Assembly (NCBI GenBank): GCA_018266215.1
Contig: JAFEAV010000010.1
Span: 1 to 64,000, forward strand
Direction: 5' to 3'
Length of the DNA: 64,000 bases
Source: Cyanobacteria bacterium SZAS LIN-3
Lineage (GTDB): Bacteria; Cyanobacteriota; Vampirovibrionia; Obscuribacterales; Obscuribacteraceae
In this document: in pieces, positions 32,136 through 40,939 of the stretch
How the letters are laid out: the number at the start of each line of letters is the position of its first letter
How positions within the stretch are numbered: the stretch's first letter is position 1
The notes under the pieces: model-generated
What the model saw: only the letters and a program-made list of their open reading frames with translations
Told to the model about the DNA's origin: nothing
Database searches by the model: none
Program-made: the position numbers and the translations under genes

Positions 32136-33278
32136 ATGAACGCCACTTTCATCAACACCGTCCGCAGCTCCTACATCTTTGGTCAAATGCAGGACACGGA
32201 CTGCAACGACGTCGACGGCCACTTCCGCACCCTGAGCGAGCACCTGCGCCGGGCCGAAGAAGCCGCACACCAGGCCAAGCGCTGCCTCTTCGCCGTCAAA
32301 TCGCACCACAGCAACTACGAGAAGGTCGTGCGTCTGCCGCGCACCAAGCGGCTCCAGGCCATCGTCGACAAGCACTCCAACCTGCAAGCCAACTACCACG
32401 TCGCCGACTACATCTTCCGCTGCTTCGCCAACCTGGCTCTCGAGGCGTGCAAGCAACTCGGCGATTGCATGCCCCGACTGATCGAACTCTCGCTGCAACA
32501 GGCGCGCGACTCCAACATCCAGAGGGCCCGCCGCAACAACGCCGTCGTCTGCTCGCAGCTGATCAAGGCGACGCCGGACCTGATCGACGCCATGCACCAG
32601 GAGTTCAAGCCCGAGGACATCATGCTCATCGCCGGCGGCGGCAGCGTCATGTGCACCCTGCGCCTGTATGTCTGCGACGAAAGCGCGGACCAGAAGTACA
32701 CCGGCGCTCTCAACGTGCCTTATGTGCAGGGCCTGTTCGATTACCCGGCGGTGATCGAAATGGAAGCCAGCCTCGCCGCGCTGCAGCACGCCGCCGCGGT
32801 GTGCAAGGCACGCTATCAAACCTTCATGGAGGTGCGCTCGCGGGCGATGAACCTGGGCAGTGTCGATGCCGATCTGACGACCATCAAGAACCCCGATGAC
32901 GCCCGGGCCGTCGTGCAGAAGATCGACGACGAAACGATCGCCTACGAGCTGGCCAGGCACGCTCTGGAGATGGCGCGCTCCGAGCTCTTCCACGCGCAAC
33001 GGCACTGCCGCCAGGCGCTCAAGGCCGCACACGAAGACCGGGGGAGCACCAGCATGGTCCCGTACCTGCGCATCGTGGCCGACAGCAACCTGGTCTCGGT
33101 CCGCTGCGAGATTGTCGCTGCCGACGAAGTGCGCATGGCGACGCGCTTCCCCGATAACAGGACCAAGCCGCAGTGTCACGAACTGTGCACGAAGTCCTAT
33201 TCCGCGGCGGAGACCGCCTTCGAAGGCATCCCCGCGAAGTTCCCCGCCCGTTTCCTCAACTACCTGGTCGTCAACTGA
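32136..33278 (+). CDS. Helical protein, first of a paralogue pair
   Basis: A 380-residue soluble, mostly helical protein. The segment LQANYHVADYIFRCFANLALEACKQLGDCMPRLIELSL...NNAVVCSQLIKATPDLIDAM aligns with the next gene. Several Cys (at least eight) and His residues occur. ATG follows AAGGAAACACC. No enzyme motif, signal peptide or membrane helix is visible. Function unknown; possibly a cytoplasmic partner of the membrane pair. Confidence 0.65.
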   Translation: MNATFINTVRSSYIFGQMQDTDCNDVDGHFRTLSEHLRRAEEAAHQAKRCLFAVKSHHSNYEKVVRLPRTKRLQAIVDKHSNLQANYHVADYIFRCFANLALEACKQLGDCMPRLIELSLQQARDSNIQRARRNNAVVCSQLIKATPDLIDAMHQEFKPEDIMLIAGGGSVMCTLRLYVCDESADQKYTGALNVPYVQGLFDYPAVIEMEASLAALQHAAAVCKARYQTFMEVRSRAMNLGSVDADLTTIKNPDDARAVVQKIDDETIAYELARHALEMARSELFHAQRHCRQALKAAHEDRGSTSMVPYLRIVADSNLVSVRCEIVAADEVRMATRFPDNRTKPQCHELCTKSYSAAETAFEGIPAKFPARFLNYLVVN

Positions 33279-33318
33279 TCGCAACAGCATCTGCGCAACA
33301 GCATCTGAAGGAACATCG

Positions 33319-34425
33319 ATGAACCTCGAAATATTCGACAGCTACGTACACAACCAGACTGGCCACCAGGGCCCGTCCCACATCGACACCCTGATCAGGG
33401 GCATCAGGGAACTGATGACCCAGGCCGCAAGCACGGTGCAACAGGCGGAAGAAGCACTGCAGACGGTGCAGGAACACGACCAGGCGACCACTGCGGCGAT
33501 CGCCGAGTACAACGGCATGAAAAGCCCGGTGCTGGAAAAGAAGGGCCTGTCGCTGAAAGCCAACTACGCCGCCTGCGTGCGCGCTTTCCGCTACCAGGGG
33601 AACCTGCTCACCCAGGTCTTGCTGGGGGACTTGAAAGCCTGCCTGCCGCAGTTGATTGACTTCAGCCGGACGGCAAACTCCCGGGAGCTGAAGGGCAACG
33701 CCATCGTCTGCGCGCGGGTGGTCGACCTGGTGCCACAGTCTCTGGCGGAGATGAAGGAGACCCTGTCTGTCGGCGGGGAGGAAGTGCTGAAGGCGGGCGA
33801 AGACCAGCTCAACTTCCTCGTCGGCGCCCTTGCCGGCAACGACGACGCCACGATGGCGTCCTTCGGCCTGCCCCTGCAAATCCCCACGCCGGTGCTTCTC
33901 ACCCCCAACTCCCGCTTCGACCTGCTGCGGAATACCTGCGAAGTCCTGTTCGCCGCCACGGAAGAAGGCGATCGGCTCAACCGCCAGCGCACGGCCCTCG
34001 ACATGGCGGCGCTGGAGCGCGAGAACATGTGGGGCACGTTCGTCGCATCCAAGCCGCGCGCGGAAGTCCAGTCGCTGATCGACAAGTCGCACGACAGCCT
34101 GGTACTGCTCGAAGGCAGCAAAACAGCGACCATAGCGGCGGCCGGGCAACTGATGCAGACGATCAGCGCCTGCGTCGACCGCCTGATCGAGGCCATGGCA
34201 GCGGACATCAGCCGCAAGGACTTCGCCCTGCCGCTGTGGCATGCGCAGGCCGTGGAGCTCCACCTCCTGGCAGGCAAGAGCGCCATCGCCCGTGCCTTCC
34301 ACGTCCACCGGCGAATGATGCGAGCGAACGCCAAGCCCCTGCACTGGCCCGATCTGCCCCAGCGCACCGCAGTGGCCATCGACGAAGCCTTCGAGCAAGT
34401 GGCCCTCAAATACAGAAAGGACTGA
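33319..34425 (+). CDS. Helical protein, second of a paralogue pair
   Basis: A 368-residue soluble helical protein. LKANYAACVRAFRYQGNLLTQVLLGDLKACLPQLIDFSR...GNAIVCARVVDLVPQSLAEM is clearly related to the preceding gene, and a second shared region lies near residue 200 (a helix with E-x-x-x-L). AAGGA precedes ATG 33319 by 6 nt. The unrelated longer frame upstream is the shadow of the previous gene. Function unknown. Confidence 0.65.
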   Translation: MNLEIFDSYVHNQTGHQGPSHIDTLIRGIRELMTQAASTVQQAEEALQTVQEHDQATTAAIAEYNGMKSPVLEKKGLSLKANYAACVRAFRYQGNLLTQVLLGDLKACLPQLIDFSRTANSRELKGNAIVCARVVDLVPQSLAEMKETLSVGGEEVLKAGEDQLNFLVGALAGNDDATMASFGLPLQIPTPVLLTPNSRFDLLRNTCEVLFAATEEGDRLNRQRTALDMAALERENMWGTFVASKPRAEVQSLIDKSHDSLVLLEGSKTATIAAAGQLMQTISACVDRLIEAMAADISRKDFALPLWHAQAVELHLLAGKSAIARAFHVHRRMMRANAKPLHWPDLPQRTAVAIDEAFEQVALKYRKD

Positions 34426-34502
34426 TCGACAGCAAATCCAACACCGCCCCACCATCTGCAACTGAAGCAGTCAGCTTCGACAATCAACCAAGGAAATCGC
34501 AA

Positions 34503-34904
34503 GTGAGCACCACCATCACCCTGGCCATCCTCGCCCTGGTCCTGATCGCCTTCCGCAGCCGCATCACCCTCTGGTACGCGGTCGCGCGTGAGCGCAGCCT
34601 CGCCGGCAAGCTGCAGGTCGACAGCCTGTGCCTCAGACCGGGTCAGAAGCGCGACTTCAACAACTACGTGGACAGCCTCGACGGCTGGGCCGGCAGCGTG
34701 GGCATCCGCCGCAACAGCGACGGCAGCTACTGCGCCTTCTGCGAAACCGGCCGCGACCGCTCCGGTCCGCCCGACTACGACACGGTCTACGTCAACGGCC
34801 GCAAGGTCGGGCGCAACATGACGGTGCCCATCCCCGCAGGTGCGACGGTCATCCGCCGCGTGGCCTGCGAGGTCCCGTCCATTCGCATCATCAAGCTGGT
34901 CTGA
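34503..34904 (+). CDS. Small membrane-anchored beta-rich protein
   Basis: A 133-residue protein beginning at GTG with AAGGAA 7 nt upstream. It has a hydrophobic N-terminal helix (about 5-16), followed by a soluble domain with several short strands (GWAGSVGIRRNSDGSYCAFCETG...TVYVNGRKVGRNMTVPIPAGATVIRRV), suggesting a beta-sandwich or carbohydrate/ligand-binding fold. Two Cys are three residues apart. No family recognised. Confidence 0.55.
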   Translation: MSTTITLAILALVLIAFRSRITLWYAVARERSLAGKLQVDSLCLRPGQKRDFNNYVDSLDGWAGSVGIRRNSDGSYCAFCETGRDRSGPPDYDTVYVNGRKVGRNMTVPIPAGATVIRRVACEVPSIRIIKLV

Positions 34905-34938
34905 GGCCTGAGCGCTCGCTGAGGAGACCACGCTAGCA

Positions 34939-34965
34939 AGGAGGACCGGCCACGCTGGTCCTCCT
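34939..34965 (+). terminator. Hairpin after the beta-rich protein gene
   Basis: AGGAGGACC and GGTCCTCCT form a perfect 9-bp stem with a 9-nt loop, followed by CATTCATC. U-poor, so at best a weak terminator. It separates the first six island genes from the last two. Confidence 0.5.
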
Positions 34966-34996
34966 CATTCATCATCCGCACTTGAAAGGCAACACC

Positions 34997-35500
34997 ATGT
35001 CTCAGAACTCTCGCCAAGAACTGTACAACCTGGCTCAGGCTTCACAGCTGGAAACGCAGGACTATCGCCCCTTCCACCAGCCCATCGATCCTAGCTACCT
35101 GAACAACCAGGTCTACCTGCTGGCCTGCCGCACCAAGATGGTGCAGAGCATGGCCAACGCCGAGATCCTTCCCACCTTCTTCAGCGCCGAAGCAACGGCC
35201 TACCTGCTGACCATGCCCAACATCTACTGGCTCTGGGCAGCAATCAGGGGCGCTGTGCTCTGCGACGACAGCGAAGACGCAAACGCACAGATCGGCCTCA
35301 AAGCGGTAAAGGCCGCCATCGCCCAGATGCGAGCCAACTTCTCCTACAAGTACGACCTGCGCAAGCCTCTGGACACGTTGACGCCGGCGCAGCTGTGCTC
35401 GCGCACCGCCGTCGGTGTCGTGCTGGTGCGGTCCAAGCCCTTCGACCTCGACGAGATCATCATCAACCCGCTCTTCGCTCCGGAGAGCCTCACCGCCTGA
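34997..35500 (+). CDS. Soluble protein of the island, unknown
   Basis: A 167-residue protein with helical character and several Tyr/Trp residues in the middle (YLLTMPNIYWLWAAIRGAVLC). ATG 34997 has AAAGG 7 nt upstream with the leader AAAGGCAACACC; a TTG at 34982 is an alternative. No family recognised. Confidence 0.55.
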   Translation: MSQNSRQELYNLAQASQLETQDYRPFHQPIDPSYLNNQVYLLACRTKMVQSMANAEILPTFFSAEATAYLLTMPNIYWLWAAIRGAVLCDDSEDANAQIGLKAVKAAIAQMRANFSYKYDLRKPLDTLTPAQLCSRTAVGVVLVRSKPFDLDEIIINPLFAPESLTA

Positions 35501-35552
35501 GCAGGCCTGCAGCTAAAGCAAGAAAAGTAAAATACCTGCAAGAGAAAGGACT

Positions 35553-35912
35553 ATGATGAAAATGCAAACCATACACCTGAACGCCCGGGACGTGGCTGAG
35601 GCAATCGAAGACATCGGAATCGGCGAAGTGGCCATCCAGTGCTTCTGGAACCTCTTCGTGCGCGTCCTGAGCGATCCCATGCTCCTGCCTTTCAAGCAGT
35701 CCTTCCTTCTCGGCCTGGAAGCGACGGTGCAGGCGCATCGCGGCATGGGAAAGGGCGTCGTCACCATGCACGAGATGCTAGACGGCTACGCCCAGCTCAC
35801 CGATGCCCTGCGCCGCATCCACCGCGCCCGGCCGCAGATGAAGATCGGCAAGTCCAGCGAAGGCCTCAGGCTGTTGATCGAACAGATCGATGGCTGCCTC
35901 AAGTGGGGCTGA
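35553..35912 (+). CDS. Small helical protein, last gene of the island
   Basis: A 119-residue soluble, helical protein (HLNARDVAEAIEDIGIGEVAIQCFWNLFVRVLSDP). It begins at ATG 35553 after GAGAAAGG and ends just before a terminator, so it closes the transcription unit. No family recognised. Confidence 0.55.
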   Translation: MMKMQTIHLNARDVAEAIEDIGIGEVAIQCFWNLFVRVLSDPMLLPFKQSFLLGLEATVQAHRGMGKGVVTMHEMLDGYAQLTDALRRIHRARPQMKIGKSSEGLRLLIEQIDGCLKWG

Positions 35913-35931
35913 TGACAGGCTTCTAGCCCCC

Positions 35932-35979
35932 AAACAACGCCCGGCCGTCGACGCCAACCGACACCGAGCGTTGTTTTTT
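35932..35979 (+). terminator. Rho-independent terminator at the end of the island
   Basis: AAACAACGC and GCGTTGTTT form a 9-bp stem around a 27-nt structured loop, followed by six T. It lies 20 nt after the last island gene. Confidence 0.8.
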
Positions 35980-36018
35980 CGCTCTATTTACTACTCAGTA
36001 GAGTACAAAGCACAGACC

Positions 36019-36555
36019 CTACCGAGGGGCCTTAGCGGGAGTCGCTCTGGTAATTTTTTCAAGTTCGGCCAGAGCCAGAGCGTACTCATCCATACGACTT
36101 TCACCATGTGTCTTTACTCGCTGTAGATAAGGCAGCGCCTCTTGTGACTTGCCTGCATTGACCAGATCCAAACCAATAAGAGTGCAGCGAGAAGTCAGCT
36201 CCGCTTTAGTGGGGTGCACACCGATCAGGTTTTGAGCAGACAGGCGCCCACGCAGATAGGCAATCTCCGGCGCCTTCGCCAGAGCAGGTGCTTTATTGAT
36301 CGCCTCTTGCAAAAATAACCTGCCATCGGCCGACCGACCCAATTTACACAGACAGAGATATTGCCAGACACTGGCTTGCAGCGTGTTCGGCCCGGACCAG
36401 GCAAGCATCTTTTGATAGGTCTGAAAATCAGAACAGGCGGCACTCAAATTACCCGCCACCATCAAGGTCAAGCCACGGTCAAAATAAGTCTCACTGTGCG
36501 TGCCTCTCCCCGTAGCGAGCAGAAGAGCAAAATCTGAAAATTTGAAGTAGCGCAT
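36019..36555 (-). CDS. TPR-like protein overlapping the RNase P RNA
   Basis: About 178 residues (from ATG 36555) with TPR-like helices (ETYFDRGLTLMVAGNLSAACSDFQTYQKML, SQEALPYLQRVKTHGESRMDEYALALAELEKI). The frame stays open to 36582, but everything upstream of about 36541 lies in the RNase P RNA 3' end, so a start inside that stem or further downstream (for example ATG 36462) is possible. It is on the same strand as and directly downstream of RNase P, whose transcript may provide it. The start is the least certain in this window. Confidence 0.5.
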   Translation of the reverse strand: MRYFKFSDFALLLATGRGTHSETYFDRGLTLMVAGNLSAACSDFQTYQKMLAWSGPNTLQASVWQYLCLCKLGRSADGRLFLQEAINKAPALAKAPEIAYLRGRLSAQNLIGVHPTKAELTSRCTLIGLDLVNAGKSQEALPYLQRVKTHGESRMDEYALALAELEKITRATPAKAPR

Positions 36556-36888
36556 AAGCCGGGTTCTGTGTTCGACTATCATCTATCTGGGAGTACAGTT
36601 ACCTGTACCCTCTAGCGGCTTCAGCAACCTGGGATGACGGGCCGCCATAGCCCCAGGTTATACCTTCGCCTTGCACCTTCAGCGGGGTTTACCTAGCCAA
36701 GGCCTCTCGACCTTGCTGGTACGCTTTTACCGCACCGTTGCACCCTTACCTCTCGAGAGAGGCGGTCTTCATTTCTGTGGCACTATCCTCACGCTCACGC
36801 GCACTGGGAATTACCCAGCAACCAGCCCTGTGGTGCCCGGACTTTCCTCATCGCCTTTTGGGCGACGCGACAGTCTGCGCTACTTCAA
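36541..36888 (-). ncRNA. rnpB: RNase P RNA, bacterial type A
   Basis: On the minus strand the sequence begins in a P1 stem (CTTGAAGTAGCGCA pairing with TGCGCTACTTCAAA) and carries hallmark RNase P elements: GACGAGGAAAGTCCGGGC-type (here GATGAGGAAAGTCCGGGCACC), AGGGTGCAACGGTGCGGTAA, AAACCCCGCT and the 3' AGAACCCGGCTTA. The length of about 348 nt and the order fit the bacterial A-type RNA that matures tRNA 5' ends. The 3' arm overlaps the start of a TPR ORF. Confidence 0.95.
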
Positions 36889-36893
36889 GGCTG

Positions 36894-36899
36894 ATTATA
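36894..36899 (-). promoter_or_regulatory. -10 box of the RNase P RNA promoter
   Basis: A perfect TATAAT on the minus strand lies 6 nt before the inferred RNA 5' end (about 36888). No consensus -35 is visible at 17 nt. Confidence 0.65.
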
Positions 36900-37176
36900 C
36901 TGCCCGTGCAGTACAAATTTTGCCCCAAATATTAAACCCAGCTCAGCTGCGCTAATTGCGTATTAGCGTAAGTTCACGTAGGTTTGGCGCTAACCTCGGT
37001 TAGTGGTTACCACTTGCTCTGTCACCCTGGTGTAACAATCGTGTGCCGGTGCGGGTCTCGGGGATCTGTAGAAAACTCGATCACAGGCCTTCACGGTGGC
37101 CGATAAATAGCGTTACTAGGAGCGCGATCAGCTTCTCTGCTAGACCATAAATGTAGGTTGCAAAGGGGTTTGTGCC

Positions 37177-37467
37177 ATGATTACGTTGCTGACATTCGAT
37201 GTCGCTTTCTTCGGGATACTCATTTTTCTGACCTTCTCGGCCATTATTATTCATCGAGCCCACGCTCTCCATAACACCTCCAGAAAAGGGGCAGTCGACG
37301 GAACCTATTGGGGCGCCTATTCTACGGCAGCTACTCCAGCCCCCGTTCCTACAAACAAAAAAGACCATGCGCCCAGAATAGTTAACGGCAAGCTGGTTTT
37401 ACCGAAAGTACAAAAGGGAACTACCGGTGCTCTAGCTGGAAAAAGTAGCTATGCCGGCAGACGGTAA
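37177..37467 (+). CDS. Small single-pass membrane protein
   Basis: A 96-residue protein with an N-terminal hydrophobic helix (about 1-26) and a Lys-rich disordered tail with several Pro. AAAGGGG is about 9 nt upstream of the ATG. No family is recognised; the RBS and the membrane helix support a real gene. Confidence 0.5.
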   Translation: MITLLTFDVAFFGILIFLTFSAIIIHRAHALHNTSRKGAVDGTYWGAYSTAATPAPVPTNKKDHAPRIVNGKLVLPKVQKGTTGALAGKSSYAGRR

Positions 37468-37562
37468 ATGAAAGTGCAAATTTAAAGCCGAGAAGGCTCT
37501 TTCTAACTAGCGAAAGTGCGACTAAAGAGCCATCATAGTAATAGTCTTTCTCGGAGACGGCT

Positions 37563-38888
37563 TTGGCTGTAAATGACCTCAATGCCGAAGATATCGACGC
37601 CTGCCCTCTTGAGAGCAGGTTCGAAGCCGTGTTTTCCCGTGCCCGCGCCTCGGGCGAATTTGAAAACTATGCCGAGGCCGCTACCGATTACGCCGAAGCA
37701 GCTCTGATGGCTCGTGACTTCGGAGAAAGCGACGTCAGACTTCTGGAGAGTGTCAGTCGCCTGGCTTACTGTCGTTACAGACTGGGAGAACTGGCCCAGG
37801 CCGAAGCAAACTACAGAGAAGCCCTCAGTCTGATGGAGCGCTATCACACCGCCACCCATCCCGAACGATTCGCGTCGATCATCTGGGCCCTGGCAGTAAC
37901 ACTGTCCGACGAGAAGCGCTTCGATGAAGCGGAAAAGTTTTTCCGGCGCTCCATGGAAATATCCGAGAGCTGGAACGGCCCCAAAGATAGATTTGTGGCC
38001 GACTGCCTCTGGGGCCTGTCCAAATGCCTGACCGCCAATGGCAAAATCAGGGAAGCGGAAAAGGCCATTCGTCGGGCCATAGCAATTTATGAAACCCTGC
38101 CGGACTGCCGGGCCTACCTGAGCACCAATTATTCCAATCTGGGTGAGGTTGTCCTGCAACAGGGACGCTTTGCCGACGGAGTGCCGATTTTGCAGAAGGC
38201 AATCCAGCTGCGTCGGGAGGAAAATCCAGCGCAGGCCAACGATGCCGATACGGCGCAGATCGGGCTGAACAGCAAAGTGGCCCTGGCTCTGATCCAGCTC
38301 AAGCGCTACAAGGAAGCCCAGGCCTCCCTGAAAGCAGCTTTGAAAATCACTACCGCGGTTTATGGCGCCGCGCATCTGGAAACGGCTCGCAGGCTGATTG
38401 CCATAGGTAACTGTCTAAACAATGAAAGCAAGTATGGGCCGGCCTGCAAGCAACTGACCCAGGCCCTCTTGGTACTGCGCAACCAGCGCGACCAGGGCGG
38501 TGTGGACCCTTCGCTCATGGCGGCCTGCCTATTTGAGTTGACCACCTGCTACAGCAAGCTCGGTGAAAAAGCCAGATACAAGGCAACTCTGGAAGAACTG
38601 GTCAAGCTCTACGAAGGCAGCAATTTGCCCAGGGCGTCTCTCTATGCCGATACTCTGATCAAGCTGGGCGCCGTCTATGAAGAAGCTTGCCAGTACAAAA
38701 AGGCCCGGGCCTGCTTCGAGGATGCCCTCAGGGCCAGAGAAGTCCTGTTTGGACTGGAACACAAACTCGTAGCCGAATGCCTGATGCGCATTTCCAGCTG
38801 TCTCAGCCGCATGAGCAAGCACAAGGAAGCGCAGGAGTTTCACATGCGCGCCGAAAATATGCTGAGCATTTTGAAACGCCGCGCTTAG
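37563..38888 (+). CDS. TPR-repeat protein
   Basis: A 441-residue protein consisting largely of TPR units (for example GELAQAEANYREALSLMERY, KRFDEAEKFFRRSMEISES, KRYKEAQASLKAALKITTAVYG, QYKKARACFEDALRAREV). No signal peptide. The start is TTG 37563 after CGGAG. The repeats have the two-lysine/glutamate pattern of kinesin-light-chain-type TPR_12. It probably acts as a scaffold. Confidence 0.8.
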   Translation: MAVNDLNAEDIDACPLESRFEAVFSRARASGEFENYAEAATDYAEAALMARDFGESDVRLLESVSRLAYCRYRLGELAQAEANYREALSLMERYHTATHPERFASIIWALAVTLSDEKRFDEAEKFFRRSMEISESWNGPKDRFVADCLWGLSKCLTANGKIREAEKAIRRAIAIYETLPDCRAYLSTNYSNLGEVVLQQGRFADGVPILQKAIQLRREENPAQANDADTAQIGLNSKVALALIQLKRYKEAQASLKAALKITTAVYGAAHLETARRLIAIGNCLNNESKYGPACKQLTQALLVLRNQRDQGGVDPSLMAACLFELTTCYSKLGEKARYKATLEELVKLYEGSNLPRASLYADTLIKLGAVYEEACQYKKARACFEDALRAREVLFGLEHKLVAECLMRISSCLSRMSKHKEAQEFHMRAENMLSILKRRA

Positions 38889-39502
38889 CGATTAATATAG
38901 CGGCCCGCAAAAAAATATTTGCTGACCAACTTTTGCCACAAACACTCATTACCATAAGAGTTGCTCTGATTGAACGAACCCGTCTACCGGGCCTCGTCGA
39001 AGGCATCAGGGGTGGTGCCGACGACAAAAACACGATAACCGTAAAAAGTAATCGTGCCACTGCTTGAGATGCAAGGATGCTGACAACAGCGACCTTGCAT
39101 CTCTTTGCAATCAGGGTGGCCACGCTTGCGCCAATTGTGGCCGGCCCTCGCTTTAAGCATTTCCAGTCCTGCTAGCCGCGCAATCTTGGCAACGGTGGGG
39201 TAAAACGGCCCACCCCGGGCGTCGATATCGATAGGCTATACCAACCGGCTGCGCCGCCTTATTTGCTTATATCAAAGGCGATTGTGTAGGGTTCCTCAGT
39301 ACTCTTTTTTCTATTTTTCTTTTGCATGCCAACCCCTATCTGATCTAACCGTCCCCGCTCTGCATCTCCAGACTTTTCCAGCGACAGTTTGCTGCCAGGT
39401 TTTATACCGGACAGCAACTTTCAGCGCGCGCAAAAGTGATGCCCCGAGCCAGAAGACAGTCGATCGCTAGCCGGCTTTTTTAACTCATCAACGGTGAGCA
39501 AA
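38889..39502. other. Intergenic region with one hairpin
   Basis: About 610 bases without a convincing gene. A 10-bp stem (AGATGCAAGG / CCTTGCATCT, 39067-39102) lies about 180 nt after the TPR gene, followed by CTTTG, a weak terminator. No tRNA or known RNA is recognised. Confidence 0.4.
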
Positions 39503-39847
39503 ATGAAACAACCTACTTTCATTGGCACCGGCTGGATTCAAGTACCCGAAGCCAAACTGGGCCCGGGCGACGAAATCACCGGCTGGGCAGTCAAACGAGA
39601 CCTCTGGTTCTTCGCCCTCTATGCGCAGGTCCATCTCAGAATCGACACCGAACTCTCCAACGTCAACACTACCCACTTTTGCGTGACGGGCAGCGAAGCA
39701 GGTGTGAAGCACTTCCAACGCATCCTCAGGCGCGCGATCAAACTGCACAACGAACCCAGATTTCCCAACATGCAAGTACCTTACGTGCAGTGGGAAATGA
39801 AAGTTACGAACCCGCAGGCTCTCAATCGCCGCCGCACGAAATCCTGA
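39503..39847 (+). CDS. Small soluble protein, unknown
   Basis: A 114-residue protein with alpha/beta character (FALYAQVHLRIDTELSNVNTTHFCVTG). ATG 39503 has GGTGAG 7 nt upstream; GTG 39494 is an alternative. A strong hairpin follows. AAG lysine codons and the hairpin-flanked layout resemble the accessory genes elsewhere in the window. No family recognised. Confidence 0.5.
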   Translation: MKQPTFIGTGWIQVPEAKLGPGDEITGWAVKRDLWFFALYAQVHLRIDTELSNVNTTHFCVTGSEAGVKHFQRILRRAIKLHNEPRFPNMQVPYVQWEMKVTNPQALNRRRTKS

Positions 39848-39869
39848 GTCAGACTTTCGTCTTGTTGTA

Positions 39870-39902
39870 GAAGCGGAAAAAGCCAAAAACTTTTTCCGCT
39901 TC
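39870..39902 (+). terminator. Perfect 13-bp hairpin after the small gene
   Basis: GAAGCGGAAAAAG and CTTTTTCCGCTTC form a perfect 13-bp stem with a 7-nt loop 22 nt after the stop, followed by TCGTCTC. It is a weak U-tract terminator or an mRNA end stabiliser. Confidence 0.55.
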
Positions 39903-39977
39903 TCGTCTCGCAAAACCTCTCTACCTGCGCCCGTTTCCCCTGTCTAAACCAAATCAAAGAACTGGAAATTTTCAATT

Positions 39978-40006
39978 TTGATCACATGTACTACTTTTTT
40001 TAGTAT
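39978..40006 (+). promoter_or_regulatory. Sigma-70 promoter of the first transglutaminase gene
   Basis: TTGATC (39978-39983) and TAGTAT (40001-40006) are spaced by 17 nt, about 80 nt upstream of ATG 40088. Confidence 0.5.
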
Positions 40007-40087
40007 GTTGGTGATGACCGCCCGGCGAATTCAGGCTTTTCGCCTCAAGCACGCATGAAGCACAGGGAACACTGCTACACTGGTCCG

Positions 40088-40927
40088 ATGTTAATCCGCA
40101 TCGGCTACGAGATTATCTATCAAATCCCAGACCGAACGGCGGTATCAGTGCTGCTCAAGGTGCTGCCGGATCGCGTCGCCGACCTCAAGCACGCGGACAC
40201 CATATTCCTCGATCCACCTCTGCCCATCGATGAATACATCGACTGCTTCGGCAATCGCAGCGCCCGATTTGTGGCGCCGGCGGGACGCCTGATAGTCAGC
40301 GGTGATACTGTGATCGAAGACTCAGGGCTGCCCTGTCCAGTCGCTCCTGATGCTCTGCAGCACGAGGTGCAGGATCTCCCTCCGGAGACTCTGGAGTTTT
40401 TGCTTCCCAGCCGTTACTGCGAAGTAGACCGCCTGACTGAAATAGCCTGGCAAATTTTCGGCCAGCTGCCTCAGGGCTGGTCCCTGGTGCAGGCCATCAA
40501 TGACTGGGTTTACAACAACATCCAGTTTGGCTACGAATTTGCCAGCCCCACCAAAACAGCCTTCGATGTTTTCAACGATCGCAGGGGCGTATGCCGGGAC
40601 TTCACGCATCTGGCCATCACACTTTGCCGCTGCATGAACATCCCCGCTCGATACGCCACCGGCTACCTGGGGGACATTGGCGTGCCCTTCGATGGCGCCA
40701 CCATGGACTACAGCGCCTGCTACCAGGTCTACCTGGGCGGGAAGTGGCACATATTTGATTCACGCCACAACGTCCGCCGCATAGGCTGGGTCCTCCTGGC
40801 CGTCGGTCGCGACGCCGCCGACTGTGCCATCACCACATCATTTGGTCCGCACATCCTGGAAAAATTTACTGTCTGGGCCGACGAAGTGCAAACAGCGGAA
40901 CTGACACCCCGGGCTATTAAAGCGTGA
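40088..40927 (+). CDS. Transglutaminase-like cysteine protease fold protein
   Basis: A 279-residue protein with an N-terminal beta domain typical of the bacterial transglutaminase family and a core containing RRGVCRDFTHLA (Cys169). The later strand reads MDYSACYQVYLGGKWHIFDSRHN (Asp224); at the position normally holding the catalytic His, Ser209 is seen. Either another residue serves or this subfamily lacks a standard triad. Such proteins neighbour alpha-E and circularly permuted ATP-grasp genes (Iyer and Aravind amidoligase work). ATG 40088 is favoured over 40055 because it gives the normal N-terminus. Confidence 0.8.
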   Translation: MLIRIGYEIIYQIPDRTAVSVLLKVLPDRVADLKHADTIFLDPPLPIDEYIDCFGNRSARFVAPAGRLIVSGDTVIEDSGLPCPVAPDALQHEVQDLPPETLEFLLPSRYCEVDRLTEIAWQIFGQLPQGWSLVQAINDWVYNNIQFGYEFASPTKTAFDVFNDRRGVCRDFTHLAITLCRCMNIPARYATGYLGDIGVPFDGATMDYSACYQVYLGGKWHIFDSRHNVRRIGWVLLAVGRDAADCAITTSFGPHILEKFTVWADEVQTAELTPRAIKA

Positions 40928-40939
40928 TCGGTCGCGGAA

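Noticed and set aside
31458..33290. Minus-strand 610-codon open frame across the 30-33 kb island
   Set aside because: It spans several plus-strand genes with RBSs and typical start contexts; its own composition is Val/Gly/Arg/Asp-rich without motif or RBS.
33271..34931. Overlapping minus-strand open frames (396 and 446 codons) in the same region
   Set aside because: Two mutually overlapping long frames on one strand in GC-rich DNA are typical shadows; neither shows a motif or an RBS.
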